This document shows positions 1 to 11,400 of a stretch of 64,000 nucleotides of DNA, piece by piece. Source of the DNA: Sclerurus mexicanus (Eukaryota > Chordata > Aves > Passeriformes > Furnariidae); NCBI GenBank assembly GCA_013396755.1, contig VWZF01002904.1:1-64000 (forward strand). The letters are read 5' to 3'. The translations under genes and the position numbers were made by a program. The notes beneath the pieces were generated by a model, which saw only the letters and a program-made list of their open reading frames with translations, was not told the DNA's origin and did not search any database. Each line of letters begins with the position of its first letter. Position 1 is the first letter of the stretch.

Positions 1-233
1 GGGATTCTGCACAGACCCTCAGGCTGCTCCCAAGGGCTCCTCGCGGCCCCTCGGGCCACTCCCAGAGACCCCTCAGGGCCCCTCGGGCCGCTCTCAAAGG
101 CCCCTCACAGCTCCTCATGGCCCCTCAGGCTGCTCCCAGAGACCCCTCAGGCCACTCCTCGAGGACCCTCACGGCCCCTCAGGCCGCTCCTAGGGGCTCC
201 GCACAGACCCTCACGCCGCTCCCCGAGGCTCCA
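1..233. repeat. GC-rich minisatellite, 32-bp unit, cut by left edge
   Basis: Degenerate tandem copies of a 32-bp unit built from CCCCTCAGGCCGCTCC-like and CAGAGACCCCTCA-like halves. Full 32-bp units run 12-43, 44-75, 76-107 and 172-203. Partial or rearranged units (11, 31 and 22 bp) lie between 108 and 171, and a last partial unit at 204-233. The array probably continues to the left of the window. Because 32 is not a multiple of three, each copy shifts frame, so it is unlikely to encode a protein repeat, although one plus frame happens to stay open. CpG is frequent here compared with the next several kilobases, so it could lie in or beside a CpG-rich promoter or first exon; that is inference. 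Confidence 0.8.
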
Positions 234-243
234 GCTGGGTTTT

Positions 244-256
244 GTCGGTAAGAAAG
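244..256 (+). other. splice-donor-like site after GC-rich sequence
   Basis: TTTTGTCG followed by GTAAGAAAG gives a near-consensus donor with GT at 248-249. It sits where the GC-rich minisatellite ends and ordinary AT-richer sequence starts, as expected at the end of a first exon. No start codon context, promoter element or upstream exon boundary can be seen, because the window begins only 247 bases earlier. Single donor matches are common by chance. Confidence 0.25.
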
Positions 257-840
257 CTTTCCGTGCTGGGGAAGGGAGGGAGGAGTTTATACTTGGATGT
301 TTGCAGGTGTCCCGGGTGTGTTGCGGTATGTGTAATGTTCCAGTCTGCTACGAATGCGGAGGTTAAAAATTGGCTTTTCATTGATAATGATGTGTATCTG
401 GTGTGTGCCACAGCTTGGTTTCAAAAGGATCACTGGCTTTAAAAGTTTGATGTTTTTTAGTTACAAAACTACCGAAAACCTGAAAACCCAAAAGCAACAG
501 AAAAAGACCCAAGCCTGTAAAAACCCCCAGCAACAACCAACTTAAGTTTCCCTCAGAGTAGATCCTCTGGTTCAAGGTGTCTATGGTCTCCTCAGATGCT
601 TTCCTTGCACAATCTGAAGTTTTTAAAAAGTACCAGTTTCTGGCTGATGCTGAAAGGAGCAAACCTTTGGAGTTTGTTCATTTGGGTTTAATTTTTTTTT
701 TAAATTTTTTTTGTCTGTGTGGTTTAGCGGAACAGCAAAAGCGACTGGAGCGCTGTTTGGGTGTTCCTGGGTATACGGAGCAGGGGGATGCTGTAAAGGG
801 GGCGAGGAGCTCTTGTGCTGGAGGGTTTTGGCACCAGGCG
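250..840. repeat. direct repeat, copy 1 of a ~600-bp duplicated segment
   Basis: This segment is repeated in the same orientation at about 1890-2515. Shared words in the same order include CCACAGCTTGGTTT (408 and 2051), TTCAAGGTGTCT (571 and 2225), TGCTGAAAGGAGCAAA (648 and 2302) and TGTTTGGGTGTT (754 and 2420). The offset grows from 1643 to 1666, showing small indels. In the best block (about 340-460) identity is around 80-85 percent by eye; elsewhere it is lower. Both copies contain an A-rich stretch and a T-rich stretch at matching places. No open reading frame is conserved between them. It may be an old local tandem duplication or two copies of an unrecognised interspersed repeat. Confidence 0.85.
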
Positions 841-849
841 TGCCCCGCT

Positions 850-1889
850 CCCCTCAGGCGCACTTGCTGGGGAAGGCAGTGCTTTTTGGCACTTTGGAGG
901 TCCCGGGGGTACCTGGCCTCGACTGCAGGGTTGGGAGGCCTGGTCTCAGGTTCCTTATTCCCGAATGATGGTCCCATATCCTTCTTGCTGCTCGCAGGCT
1001 CATAGGATGGGTTTGAGGAAAAGGGGCTTTGCAGTGCCCCGCTAGTTTTGGGAAGAGAGGGCACTGCAAGGGTTTTAGGCTGTGTCCCACTGTGCCAGGC
1101 TGGGAGCAGGTCCGTGTCTCACCGTCTGGCTGGGAAAAAGGAGATTTACGTCCTGTGGTGTGTTTTCAAAGCAGTTGAACTCTGCCCAATACGGGTTTAA
1201 GCCACTTTTTCTGTAGTAGTAGCTCTTTTGTTTGTCCTTGCTTGTTGTGCCTTCTGGTCAGTGAGGTGTCTGCTGAGGAGCTTTCTTTCTAACAGGTATT
1301 TCCCTCTTCAGATATTTCTGTGTTAATAACTGGGGGTTTATCTCATTATTTGTGAATTTATCAATATTATGTGTGTAAGAGTGCCAGGGAAGTGTTTTTT
1401 GCCCTGTGTGCTGTTCCAGTGTTAATTGTTTTTAGGACTCTGCTGTGGTAGTAACTCATGGTAAGTATGTGTAGTAACTCATAAATCCTACATTAGCTCT
1501 ACCAGGTTTGCAAATATCTACATGAGAGCTGTGTATGAAACCTGCTCCAGTGCTTCCTGAAGAAAAGGGTTACTTTGGTTACTTCGTGTGTTTTTTGGTG
1601 GTGGATATACAGATTGTTGAGACTCTTTTTATATTTTATATTTTATGCTGTGGCTTTATGCTTTTATTGTGGTTGTTCAGCTGGCTGATGGATTAATGCA
1701 TTAAGTAGATGTCAGGTACCAGAGTGTGTGTGGAGGGAGTGCACCGTTAGAGCTGCTTGTCCAAGCAGTGTTTTGTTTTAGATGTTACCCGGGGCTCTGC
1801 TACAGTCACGTCCCTTTGCTCACCGTGTTGCAGGTGAGCACAACAGTGGTGCACAGGATGAGCTCACCCAAGTGGGCCGAGTTCAGGCA
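850..1889. other. spacer between the direct repeats, no gene seen
   Basis: About 1 kb of mixed sequence with no convincing exon, RNA gene or recognisable repeat. The left end (850-1060) is GC-richer and open in several frames by composition only. The rest is T-rich with many stops. Confidence 0.5.
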
Positions 1890-2515
1890 ATAAGAAATGA
1901 CATGAGGGGATGCACCTGTGAGAGCAGTTTATCCCTGGCCACTTACAGCTGTGCCTCACTTGTTGCGTCTGTGTAATGTGCTCCAATCTACTCGGAATGC
2001 AGAGGTTAAATATCAGCTCTTAATTGATAATGAGGCATATGTTATCTGTGCCACAGCTTGGTTTGAAAAGGATCAAGAGCTTTAAAAATCTGAGGAATTC
2101 ATAAAAAAAAAACAAATCCCAAAAAACTCAAATCAACCAAACCAAACACAGAAGATAACAGAAAAAAACAAACCTGTAAAAAAACCCCAACAATGAACAC
2201 AACTTCCCCCTCAAGACAGACTGATTCAAGGTGTCTGTAGCTTCCTAGGTTGCTTTCTTTGTACACTCTCAGGTGTTTAAAAAGTAATGTTTTCTGGCTG
2301 GTGCTGAAAGGAGCAAATGTTTGGTGTTTGTGGGGTTTGTCTTGGGTTTTTTTTCATTGTTTTTGATTTATTTCATGTTTGTGTGGTTTGATGCAACAGA
2401 CAAAAATGGAAGCACTGGTTGTTTGGGTGTTGCTGAGTAAATGTAGCAGGTGGATGTTGTAAAGAGGGGGTAACAAGCTGTTCGGCTAAAGGTTGGGGAA
2501 CTAGTTGCACCTGCT
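1890..2515. repeat. direct repeat, copy 2 of a ~600-bp duplicated segment
   Basis: Second copy of the segment at about 250-840. The left edge is fuzzy: ATAAGAAATG at 1890 aligns with GTAAGAAAG at 248. Similarity is clear from about 1970 and fades after about 2512. The sequence between the copies (about 850-1880) shows no visible relation to either, so the pair could be a tandem duplication with unit about 1.65 kb whose other part has diverged, or two terminal-repeat-like segments around a 1-kb core. I see no TG...CA ends or target duplication that would favour an LTR element. Confidence 0.85.
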
Positions 2516-2519
2516 CATC

Positions 2520-3916
2520 AAAGACCAGGCATTCAGCTGGAAAGCTTCTTCAGATTTTTCAGTATCCCTCACAAGGAATATTTGGGCTTGGGTAAAGGAC
2601 ACATTTTTGGGACAGGGCTGCAGCATTGCTCCTGTACTGGCAGGGAGGCGGAGGCCTGGGAAGAGAGACAGCAGCACGTTTTGGTGCTGAGGTTTGGAGA
2701 AAGGAAATAATTATGACTTTATCAGTTAAGTGTCAGTCATTCTGTCTCTCGCTGTTTTGACACATTCAATTCCAGTGACTGGTGGTAAAAGAGATGAGTG
2801 TTTGGGGGGGGTTGAAAGGAAAATTTTAATGGAGGGAAGCAAGGGGAGAAAAAAACCTGTCGAAGACAATTTCTGGCGTGCAGTCGGGTTCCTGGTGCAG
2901 ACAGATTGGCTGATGTTGATTGTTGACAGCTTCTGCAGCTTGCTAATTACAACTGTAAAAAATTCAGGTGAATGACAGAAACTTGAAATGTTAATTCTGC
3001 TCTTTTTATTTTGCAGCTGCAACTGTTAGTTGGCTCTTGCCGTAATTGATGGACACTGCCAGTTGCTTAGACAGATGGGAATTAATACTGGTGTTCCTGT
3101 TAGAACTCGCCATCACAGTCGCGCTGGCGTTAGTCTCCCACATGGAGTTGATGTGTGCACGCCAGTGGGTGTGGAAGGAGCGAGCACAGCTCATCTGCAC
3201 TCCTTCCTTCTGAGGCATTGGGGCCGCCCATCCAACACAGAGCAGAGTAACTGCTTGCCAGGTTAGTACGTGTAAGAACGGGCCCTCTGCTTTTCCTGAG
3301 CTTCTGGAAAACGTTACATGTTGATCAATATTGCCATAGTAGTGTGGGAGTCTTAAGACTTGTGTGAAGTTGTTCTGATTGCTCCTCATCAGAAATGCAG
3401 CTGTGCTCTTGGCTGGTGTCTCTGAGTTGTAGTCACCTGCACATCATGTGAATTGGAAACTATAATGCTGGTTGAAAGGAAAATGCTGGAGGTAGGGTAA
3501 GTAAAGCAGTTAATAATGTCAAGTAATAAGGGAAAGTAGCAGTGGAATGGGGTTTTTCATAAGTAGAGGTATAGTCTCCCAGGTGGAAGAAATGATTGGT
3601 TGACTGACCTGCAAGTGGACCTGCTTTCTGTGTGGGCAGGAGGGCTGGCTCAGGTAAAATCCAGGTCTTTGTGAGTGTGGACTTGCTTCAGCTTTGCAGG
3701 GCTGGGTTGCTGTGTAAAGAAGTGGCTCAGTTTGTCTCTCTGGACACTTGGTCCTTTTTAGAGGTTCAGCCTGTGGGAGGTGAAGCAAGTCAACACACGC
3801 AGAGGGTCACTCATGTGGTGAGGGAACTGCAGAAGTGTCAGTACAGGTTGCTAAGACATTGCCTGCTTTTTGGCTAGGAAGGAAAATTCATAAATTCTAA
3901 GCCCTCATAAGCTTCC
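2520..3916. other. non-coding sequence, no gene seen
   Basis: No recognisable gene. A strong acceptor-like tract ends at 3016 (CTCTTTTTATTTTGCAG), but every frame after it stops within about a dozen codons, so it is not supported as a coding exon. A donor-like CCAG/GTTAGT lies at about 3259. Confidence 0.5.
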
Positions 3917-3934
3917 TTTTTTTTTTTTTAGCAG

Positions 3935-4043
3935 TTTACAGAACACTTCACAATGATAAAGAAAATGCTTCTTTCCTTGATGTTCAGAGGCTGCAGCGAG
4001 TCGGACTTGTATCCCTGGAGGCGTCTGCGAGCTGTATTCAGAG
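3935..4043 (+). CDS. candidate internal coding exon, product unknown
   Basis: A 13-T polypyrimidine run (3917-3929) followed by AGCAG makes a strong acceptor, and CAGAG/GTAGGC at 4043/4044 is an acceptable donor. The 109-bp interval between is open in two frames. The frame read from 3937 gives 35 codons with a protein-like composition, including the segments LHNDKENASFLDVQRLQR and VGLVSLEASASC, with alternating charged and hydrophobic residues. In that frame the exon ends with two bases of an AG- codon. I do not recognise the protein. No partner exon with a secure matching phase was found nearby, so it could be a chance pseudo-exon; the T-run is also a common intronic feature. Confidence 0.3.
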
Positions 4044-4049
4044 GTAGGC

Positions 4050-7000
4050 TGACAGAACACACACAGCTCAGCTGGAGGTGCCAGTGTACCCACCTGCTGG
4101 TTTGTTGCTGCTGTGGAGGGGAGGTCACGCACACACAGTCCCGTCTCCTCTGGCCACGTTGGTGCCTCCCCTCGGAGCCTGCAGGTCTGCCTGGTGGTTC
4201 AGACTGAGAGCGAGGTGTGAGCAGCTGTACAGGGGCCCTGCCCGGCCCCGGCAGCAGAGTTGTGGTGTGCCTAGCTGTGCACTCGCACACAGCACAGGAG
4301 ATGGTTGACGCTCAAGGTAGGAGCGTGTTGCCCACTGCTCTGCCAATTACTGGATATTAATGGCAGGATAGCATGCATATGCCTAAACTGGGAAGCAGAA
4401 GGTTAATAGACGAACAGCACCAGAAGATCCCATTTATCAGTTTCTATTTATCTCTCCTTGGGAGGTGGCAGGTTTACAGTAAATACCTTCTGTCCTCCTA
4501 ATTTCCTAATGATGGGGATAATGATGGAGAATGGTGAAGTCATTAACTGGGACAGCCTCTGTGCATCACTCTGTCAACCACATCTCTCCAAGACCTGCAA
4601 TGAAAAGTGATAGGCCCCAGCTGTTCACCAGATTCTGTTCCCTTCCCCCCTCCCCATGCTCAACCCCAGTTGCAGGCTGAGCAATTAAAAAGAGGGTAAA
4701 AAAGAAGACCCAGAAAGTGAAAAACAAAACCCAGTCCCTTTCTCTGCCACAACAGTCTGTCATGCACTTGGGTTGTGGGTGTACCAGTCCAATCCCATTC
4801 CGGTGCTCCCAGTTAAATGCAGCGGTATCCCTGGATCTGGTGGTGTCCTTGGGGCCAGGTGGTGCAGCACTGGAGGGAGGAATGTCAGCAAAACCTGGAA
4901 AGAGATTGTGCTTCTGGGGTAGAGGCACTGGGTTTTCTTGGTGCTGCCTCCTGTTCTTGTCTTCTGCTGAATAACTTGTTAAATGCCTGTAAAAACGGCA
5001 GCAGTTCTGTGTCTGAGTCTGTGTCTTGGGGTACTGATGGATTTTGGAGGTTTCAAATGGTCATGGGGCGCTTGGGGCAGAACTGTGGAGAGTGGATTGG
5101 GTGGACTCTGGCCCTATGTATCGTTGCTTTAAGGTATAGGTTCCACAGGACAGAAAGGTGTTCCTGAAAGATGAACCAAAGTTCAAATGAAGATGTACGT
5201 AAGTAAATTGTTGCTTTGAAAAGATTGTCTTTTTTCCTGCAATGACATTTCTGTGTTGCTCACTCCAGAGGTTTTTACATTTGTTTGACATTTGGACAGT
5301 GGCTGTGAGTTGGTGACTGTTTTCAGAGAGTTGAGAGCGGCTTTCCATTTGTCACAGCCATGTGTTAATGCAGAGAGAGCTTGTGATTATTGCCAGCCCT
5401 ATTCCGAGCACTGCATTCTCTCAGTGAGGTTGGGACTCGCCTCCCCACCCAGGGGCATTTGGGTCATGTAATACTTTTGCAGTGAGATGTCACTTTTTTC
5501 CTTCATAGCTGTAGTTGGTGAGTTAAAGCAGTAGCTTTGCCCATAGCAAGGCTGTAGATGCTTGCTGTGGCCTGGAATGCTGTATGGTGGAGCCATCTAC
5601 ATCCCCTGGAAGTGGCACCTTGTGCTCCTGACTGCCGTTTGCTGTGGCTGAGAGTCCGGCCTTCTGCCTGGGCCTGTTTTGAAAAGAGAGGCCTGCCTGA
5701 AGTGAGGTTTTCCTGTGCATCCGCCGTGTGCTGGGCTCATAAAAGAACTCTGGAGCTGTGGGAGCTTTGTGTTAGAAGGGTTCATTAACTTTCAAATGTT
5801 TCAATTGAGAAATTTCAGAGCTCTCAGCAATAGACCAGGGTGGCCGGCTCAGCCAAGAGTGTCCCCTGACAGTCAGGTACAGATGTGATTGCTAGTCAGA
5901 GCACTGTAAGAAGCCTAATAGTGTCCCAGTAAGTGTCATACTTGAGCTGGAGAGGATTAAACCAGATAGCTGGAGAGGCTATAAATAATTTTTATTGGGC
6001 GTTAAGAAATAGGGAGACAGAGGAGCTTCTACCTTGTAGCATGCCAGGAATTCTGCCTGTGGGGTTGTGGAGTGTGTGCAGTGGTGAAAGAATGGACTCT
6101 GAGACTGGCCTTATTCTGGAGAAGGTGATTAACTGTTCTGAAGTGTGTCAGGCCAGGGTACATCATGGTGCTACAAGGGGGCATTTTTCTGACCAGTGTC
6201 TCGCTAAATGTGGTATCTGAGCACAAAGAGATGAGAAATGAAAGGCAATGGAACAGCTTTGCTGCTTGAGAGATGTGGTGTTAGCCTGTTAGCTCATGAG
6301 ACAAATGGAGAGCAAGTGTTCCCTAAACACTTCTCTCTACTTTATTTTTGAATTCTAGATGCTTTACTTGGCTATATAGACCTACAAAGATTTTATTTTT
6401 TATTATTAATTTATTTATTTCTCCAAACTGATCTGGAAGCTGCATATTAGGGAGAACCAGGGGATTGGAGTTTGGTTAAACACCTCTGGTATCTCTTGGC
6501 TAATAACTTTATTTTGTGTTTTCAGTCACAAATGCTGAGGCTGGGAAAAGGGGTGTGTGATTTCCCGTGTAATAATGCAGGTCACTGTGCTTACCTTGTT
6601 AGCTTGGCACATGCTCGAGGGCTGATGTTTGACCCCTAGTCTCTGCTCCAGCCTTGATTTAGATATGGGAGGAGGTACCAGTTCACTGTATTCCAGCTGC
6701 CCTGGGACAAGCTGCCAGCGGCTCCTTGATGGCTCTACCATGGTGTGACCCTTGCTGCGTTGTTTTTCAGGCAGCTGGCCTTGCCTGGGTTCTCCTGAAG
6801 GAAGGCTAGCCGGGGCTCACAGTGAAGCCAGGCTTTGTGGATTGCAGCCCTCCTGTGTTGCTTTGGTTCCCACATGAGCTCCTAGCTGAAAATTATAATA
6901 GTCTTAATTGTTAATGTCTTGATTTGCTCTGGTTTGGCTATTCCAAACCCAGACTCGCCCCCATCAGCAGTGTCTGTGGCCAGCCTCTCTGCTTTGACAC

Positions 7001-8425
7001 TTCAAGCCTGGCACAAATCAGGCTAAGCAGAACATGCAATATTAAACAGCTGTTGACTTCTAAATAAGGAAAATCATATTAGTCCCTCTGTAAGCAAATC
7101 TGTATGGTAATTTCAGGAAAGCATGAGGTGGCTGTTCTCCCTGCAAATAAAGAGCTCATATATCTTTGCACATCCCTAAACTAACTGTACGAAAGACTTA
7201 AGAGCCTAGCAGGGAGGGAAGTTTTACTTACTTCCCTGAGGAATGTTTGATGGAGAAAATAACGGCAGGACAAACTGTCCGTCGCTGTGGAAATTTGTTT
7301 TGGTAGGACAGCATCTACAGCACCAAATCCTGAGGAGGATGGATGCTGTTGCAGATAATGCTGGTCAAGTGAAAGAAATGCCACTGGAGCATTGTAATAT
7401 CTATCCAAAATCATTTTTTCAATTATGTGTAACATACAGCAGTGGATGACTTAAAAATTTATCCCATCTGACAGCACAAAGGCAGCAAAAATGTTAGATC
7501 CAAGACTATTTTTAAAGGTGCAGAATGTACATGCTGACCCTCTGGCTATCAATGGTTTAAAGGAAATGAGAGTGGCTGTTGGCAGGGAGCATTTAGCTCT
7601 TTGCGATTTGCCTGACTACTTCTGGCTCTGGCTGTTGCACAGCCCCAGCTTCCACAGTGAGTGTAGCAGCGTGTGTCTGCAGGTCATGATGGATGAACCT
7701 AATGCTTTCTGCAGACTCTGGATTCCAGAAACTTTGTCAAACAGGAAGCCTTTAAATGTGTTTTCCTTGAGTAACTAAGTTCATAATGTCTCTGCTGGGT
7801 GAGGTACTGAAGTTAGGGTTCAGTAGGAGATATGTCCTCTAAGTGGCAGTGCTTACTGCAGCTGCTCTGTCCTGCTCAGGTGTGGCACAATTCATTGATG
7901 GCGGTGGAGAAATGTGAAATAAATGCAAGGAATTGCTATTCTTCACTGCCTCTGACACCAGGCTGACTCCAGGCTGCCAGGGATGTCTTCACCTGGCATA
8001 TGCAAAATACTGCTGCTGTGAAGATCGGATGGCGGCTGGTTTAGGCAGAGGCAGTTAGGTGTCAAGAGGAGCGTCCAGTGCTGCATTTGCCATGGCACTA
8101 GGGTGTACAGAGGGAATCCCAAGAGCTGTAGAGGGTCCCTGGAGTCCATCACTTCTTTCCAAAAGACAACTCCTGTGATTTGTCTTGGTGTAAAGGAACC
8201 TCCCACTCGCTGATCTTAGAACCTACACAGTATGAATGTGCCCCTGCTGCTCTTTATATTGCCTCTGGAAAATCCTTAAAATTGATTTATGGTAACGAGC
8301 TGAGCTTTCACTCAGTTGTATTTCATCTGGCATTTTTACCTTTGGTATGATACTTTCCTTGCTCTGCATGCATATTTCCCCTTTCCATCTTTGCTTCTGC
8401 TAACAAAGGAAGCCTCTGTGGTTCT
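4050..8425. other. non-coding sequence, no gene seen
   Basis: Ordinary intron-like sequence. It contains a short AT-rich stretch of degenerate TTTA units (6391-6420) and an A-rich patch at about 4685-4735. The 120-codon minus frame at 4566-4928 contains a Phe-rich hydrophobic run, but that run is only the antisense reading of the A-rich patch. No recognised exon, RNA gene or young repeat. Confidence 0.5.
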
Positions 8426-8482
8426 GTCCTATTCCCATTTTTCAGATAAACCATCTGTGACACTGAGAGCTCAAGGCTCAGT
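8426..8482 (-). repeat. possible MIR-type SINE fragment
   Basis: The words CCTATTCCCATTTTTCAGATAAACC...CTGAGAGCTCAAGGCTCAG resemble the reverse complement of the conserved MIR 3' region, in which a run like CCCATTTTACAGATGAG precedes GAAACTGAGGCTCAG. The match is short and from memory of the family. Old MIR copies are known in birds. Confidence 0.3.
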
Positions 8483-8489
8483 GGACTGA

Positions 8490-11400
8490 GCATCCAGTGT
8501 CTTTGGGGGTAACTGCTGTAAGAAATGGGCAGCACTGCGGTGCAGAGCTATGCCTGCCTGTTCGGAGGGCTTTCACTCTCGTCATGGAGTGTGTGCTCAC
8601 ATATTCAATCAGCTGCTGTTGGCTTGGCTGCCTGCACAGGCTAAACCTAAGACCCACAGTGAACATTTCTGTCACTTTTGCTGTTCTGGCTACTATGCTT
8701 AATCAAAGAGCTGGAAGGAAAGCTCTCATTAGAGAGTCTTTCTCAGTCGTACAGAAGCCTCTGCTTGGCTAATCGGGGCTTTAGAGAGCTCTTGCTTCTG
8801 GTTGGGGTTGGCCTGCTTGACCTGATCTAGGCCTGAGGCAGAATGAAGCAAGAGCAGACTTAAAATAAATGATCTCTGAGCAAACACCGTGGCTGGAGAT
8901 GAAGGGGGTTGTGTTCTGTAAGCCTGTGCTTGGAGACTAAAGTGTTTTCTGTTGTAGCAGCAAATGGGAATGTGCTGTGTCTGGAGAGGTTGTTGGGAAC
9001 TGGTGAATTGGTCATTTTCTGATTGTTGGTACTGCTTGCATGTGCAACAGTGAGAGTCCAGGACCCTGGTATCAGGGGAAATGCGAGTGCAGAGCAAGCT
9101 GTGCTGCAAAGCCTGCAGTCTGAGTGGAGGACGTGGGTAAATGCTGGGAAAAAAAGTGTGAGGGAGGAGTAGAGGCATGGACAGCTCCCCTGTCCAGCTG
9201 TTGCACTGGCCTCAGCCCAAGAGGGGTATCGAAAAGCTAGTGTTTAACTGAGGAGAGAGTGTGGAAAGAAAGGTCTTTTGTGGGAGGTAGCTAACACGTC
9301 AGTAGTGCTTCAGGCTCTTGAGCCTCTGGAGCAATGTATCCTAGGCCATTTTGTGTATTTTACAGACTCTGCATTTTATCATAATTTTTTGTGTAGTACA
9401 CAAGTTTCTGATCCTAAAAGTTGCCACCTGAGGATATGTGAGCAAGTGAAATTTTTCCAAGAGATTTGCATTAAATTATGTCAATACAACTTACGGTGTT
9501 ACTGTTGGTATCCTGGAGAAGAAGTTGTGTGATGGAGGAGCTGAAATAGAACACTTGCTCTTTCAGGATACAGGAACTGTTTCTTCCTCTGTGGTCAGTG
9601 ACTTGAGTGAATCACACCTGGACAGGGTTACTCCATCGTGAGCCAGAGGCAGCGATCTTGCTGCAGTGCAGGATACGGAGGCGCTGGTCTTGCTTTGGGG
9701 GACACTGGCTGGTAGGTGGGTGTGCATCCGTGTGCTGGGTGGTCACGGCCTGGAAGGGCAGGAGCCTCAAGGTCATGTGCTCAGCTGGTGTTGCTGAAAG
9801 CCAATGTCCATCCCAAGCCAAGTGTCAGAGCAGAGGTTTCAAGCTGTGCAGTTGCCTCCTCCAGCTTTCAGATAATTCACTTGCAAGGGAGTAAGCTGTG
9901 CTTGAGAGTTGGAGTGCGCAGCTGCTGGTGGTTGTTGGCTGTTGATCCTGGTGCCTGGGTAGCAAGGCTCTCTGCCAGATGGGCAGGCTCTAGCACTGGA
10001 AGCAGCATCTGTGGTCATGTGGCAGGGTCCTCATTTCCTACGGAAAAGGAAATGGACTGGTTACCAAGTTCTTAGAACTAGTTAAAAAGCTGCCCAGGGA
10101 AAGGATGCAATGGGCGCAGGTCACTTACTGAGCAAGGTAAAGATGGAATTTTCGAATGGAGGTGGAGTGAAAGAGAAAGGGGAAGGGTCTGCGGAGTGTT
10201 CATTGGATGTTGGCCGAATTCCCACCCAGTATTCCTTGTTGGGCAGGCTGTGTCAGACGTGTCTCAGTAGGTCTGGCCCGTTGGGAGTCAGTGCAGAAAT
10301 GAGGGGACAGATGGGGAAAGGAGACAGGATATAACGGAATGTACATGATCTCACCCAAGGGACACATTAACTGTGAGTTTCTTTCTTACCAGTTTGATGG
10401 TGTATTAGTGCCTGACCTTGTAGCAGGGATTTGGACCTTCCTCTCCCCTCCCCTTTTCCCTTGCTGTTTGCTTTTTATCTTCTTGCAGAGCAATAAAGAT
10501 GCTGAACTCTAGAGAGCTCCTATGGGAGTTGAACTCTTCAGATACAGCATTGCTCTGTGAGGAGAGATGGAGGAAGTTGTGAGGGTAGGAATGAGAAGGA
10601 GGTTTGTCAGGAAAGCTTGGGCAAGGAGCTGGGATCATTATGAGACAGTGCAGTTGGGAACAGCGTGGGGTAGTTGCCTTACTAGTGTTGTGCCAGAATC
10701 TTCCCACGCCATGGCAGGTTTCAAATGTGTGATAGAACTGTGCCGAAGAATGAAGGATTCTCTGTTGTGCGTCTGCTGTCTGTCTTCTGTGCATGGAGGG
10801 GACAGGGACCTTTGTTTTGGTGGCAGAGGATCTTCAGGTGAGCTGCCTGTGCTGATCTGTACAGACGACTTTGTGCACTGGACATGAAGGTGTGGCTGAG
10901 CAGGGGCAGCCAGGAGGGCTCTGGGGAACCAAGTGCAGGTTTGCAGACAGTGTGATGGCTTGTCAGGCCTGGGGGAGTCTGGACAAGTGCCTGGAATGGA
11001 AACCCATGGAGACTTATTAAACACTGAAAAGCCATCCAGAGCTCAGGTAGTCCCAGAGCTGCAGGTTGTTAGGGACTGGGCGTATGTTCTGAATGAGTGT
11101 CCCCATGAGCCTGGTTTATTCTTGTGCCCTTGGAAGGTGCCTGCTGCTGGCCTCCATCACAGCCTGCTGGCATGGGTCATTCTCTGGTCTGAGCCACAGC
11201 AGATATTCTTCTGAAAGAAGCTGCTGCTGAAATGGTATAAGACAGAAGGAGCTCTGAATGCTTACAACTTACATCCACAACTTCTTACTGACTTAGCTAA
11301 ATTTTGCTGGCTCACTGGCTGTAGAAAGCAAGCAAAGGATGCTCTCTGGTCTTTGGGGTTTGGAGAAGGGCAGATGAATGTTTTCCTCTGACTTACAAGG

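Noticed and set aside
3017..3259. Strong acceptor tract at 3016 and CCAG/GTTAGT donor at 3259
   Set aside because: All three frames from the acceptor stop within about a dozen codons, so no coding exon fits; a non-coding exon cannot be excluded.
4566..4928. Minus frame with a Phe-rich hydrophobic run resembling a membrane segment
   Set aside because: The run is the antisense reading of an A-rich patch at 4685-4735.
7231..7285. Minus-strand interval with a perfect GTAAGT donor
   Set aside because: Open in all three frames, only about 55 bp, and the acceptor's pyrimidine tract is poor.
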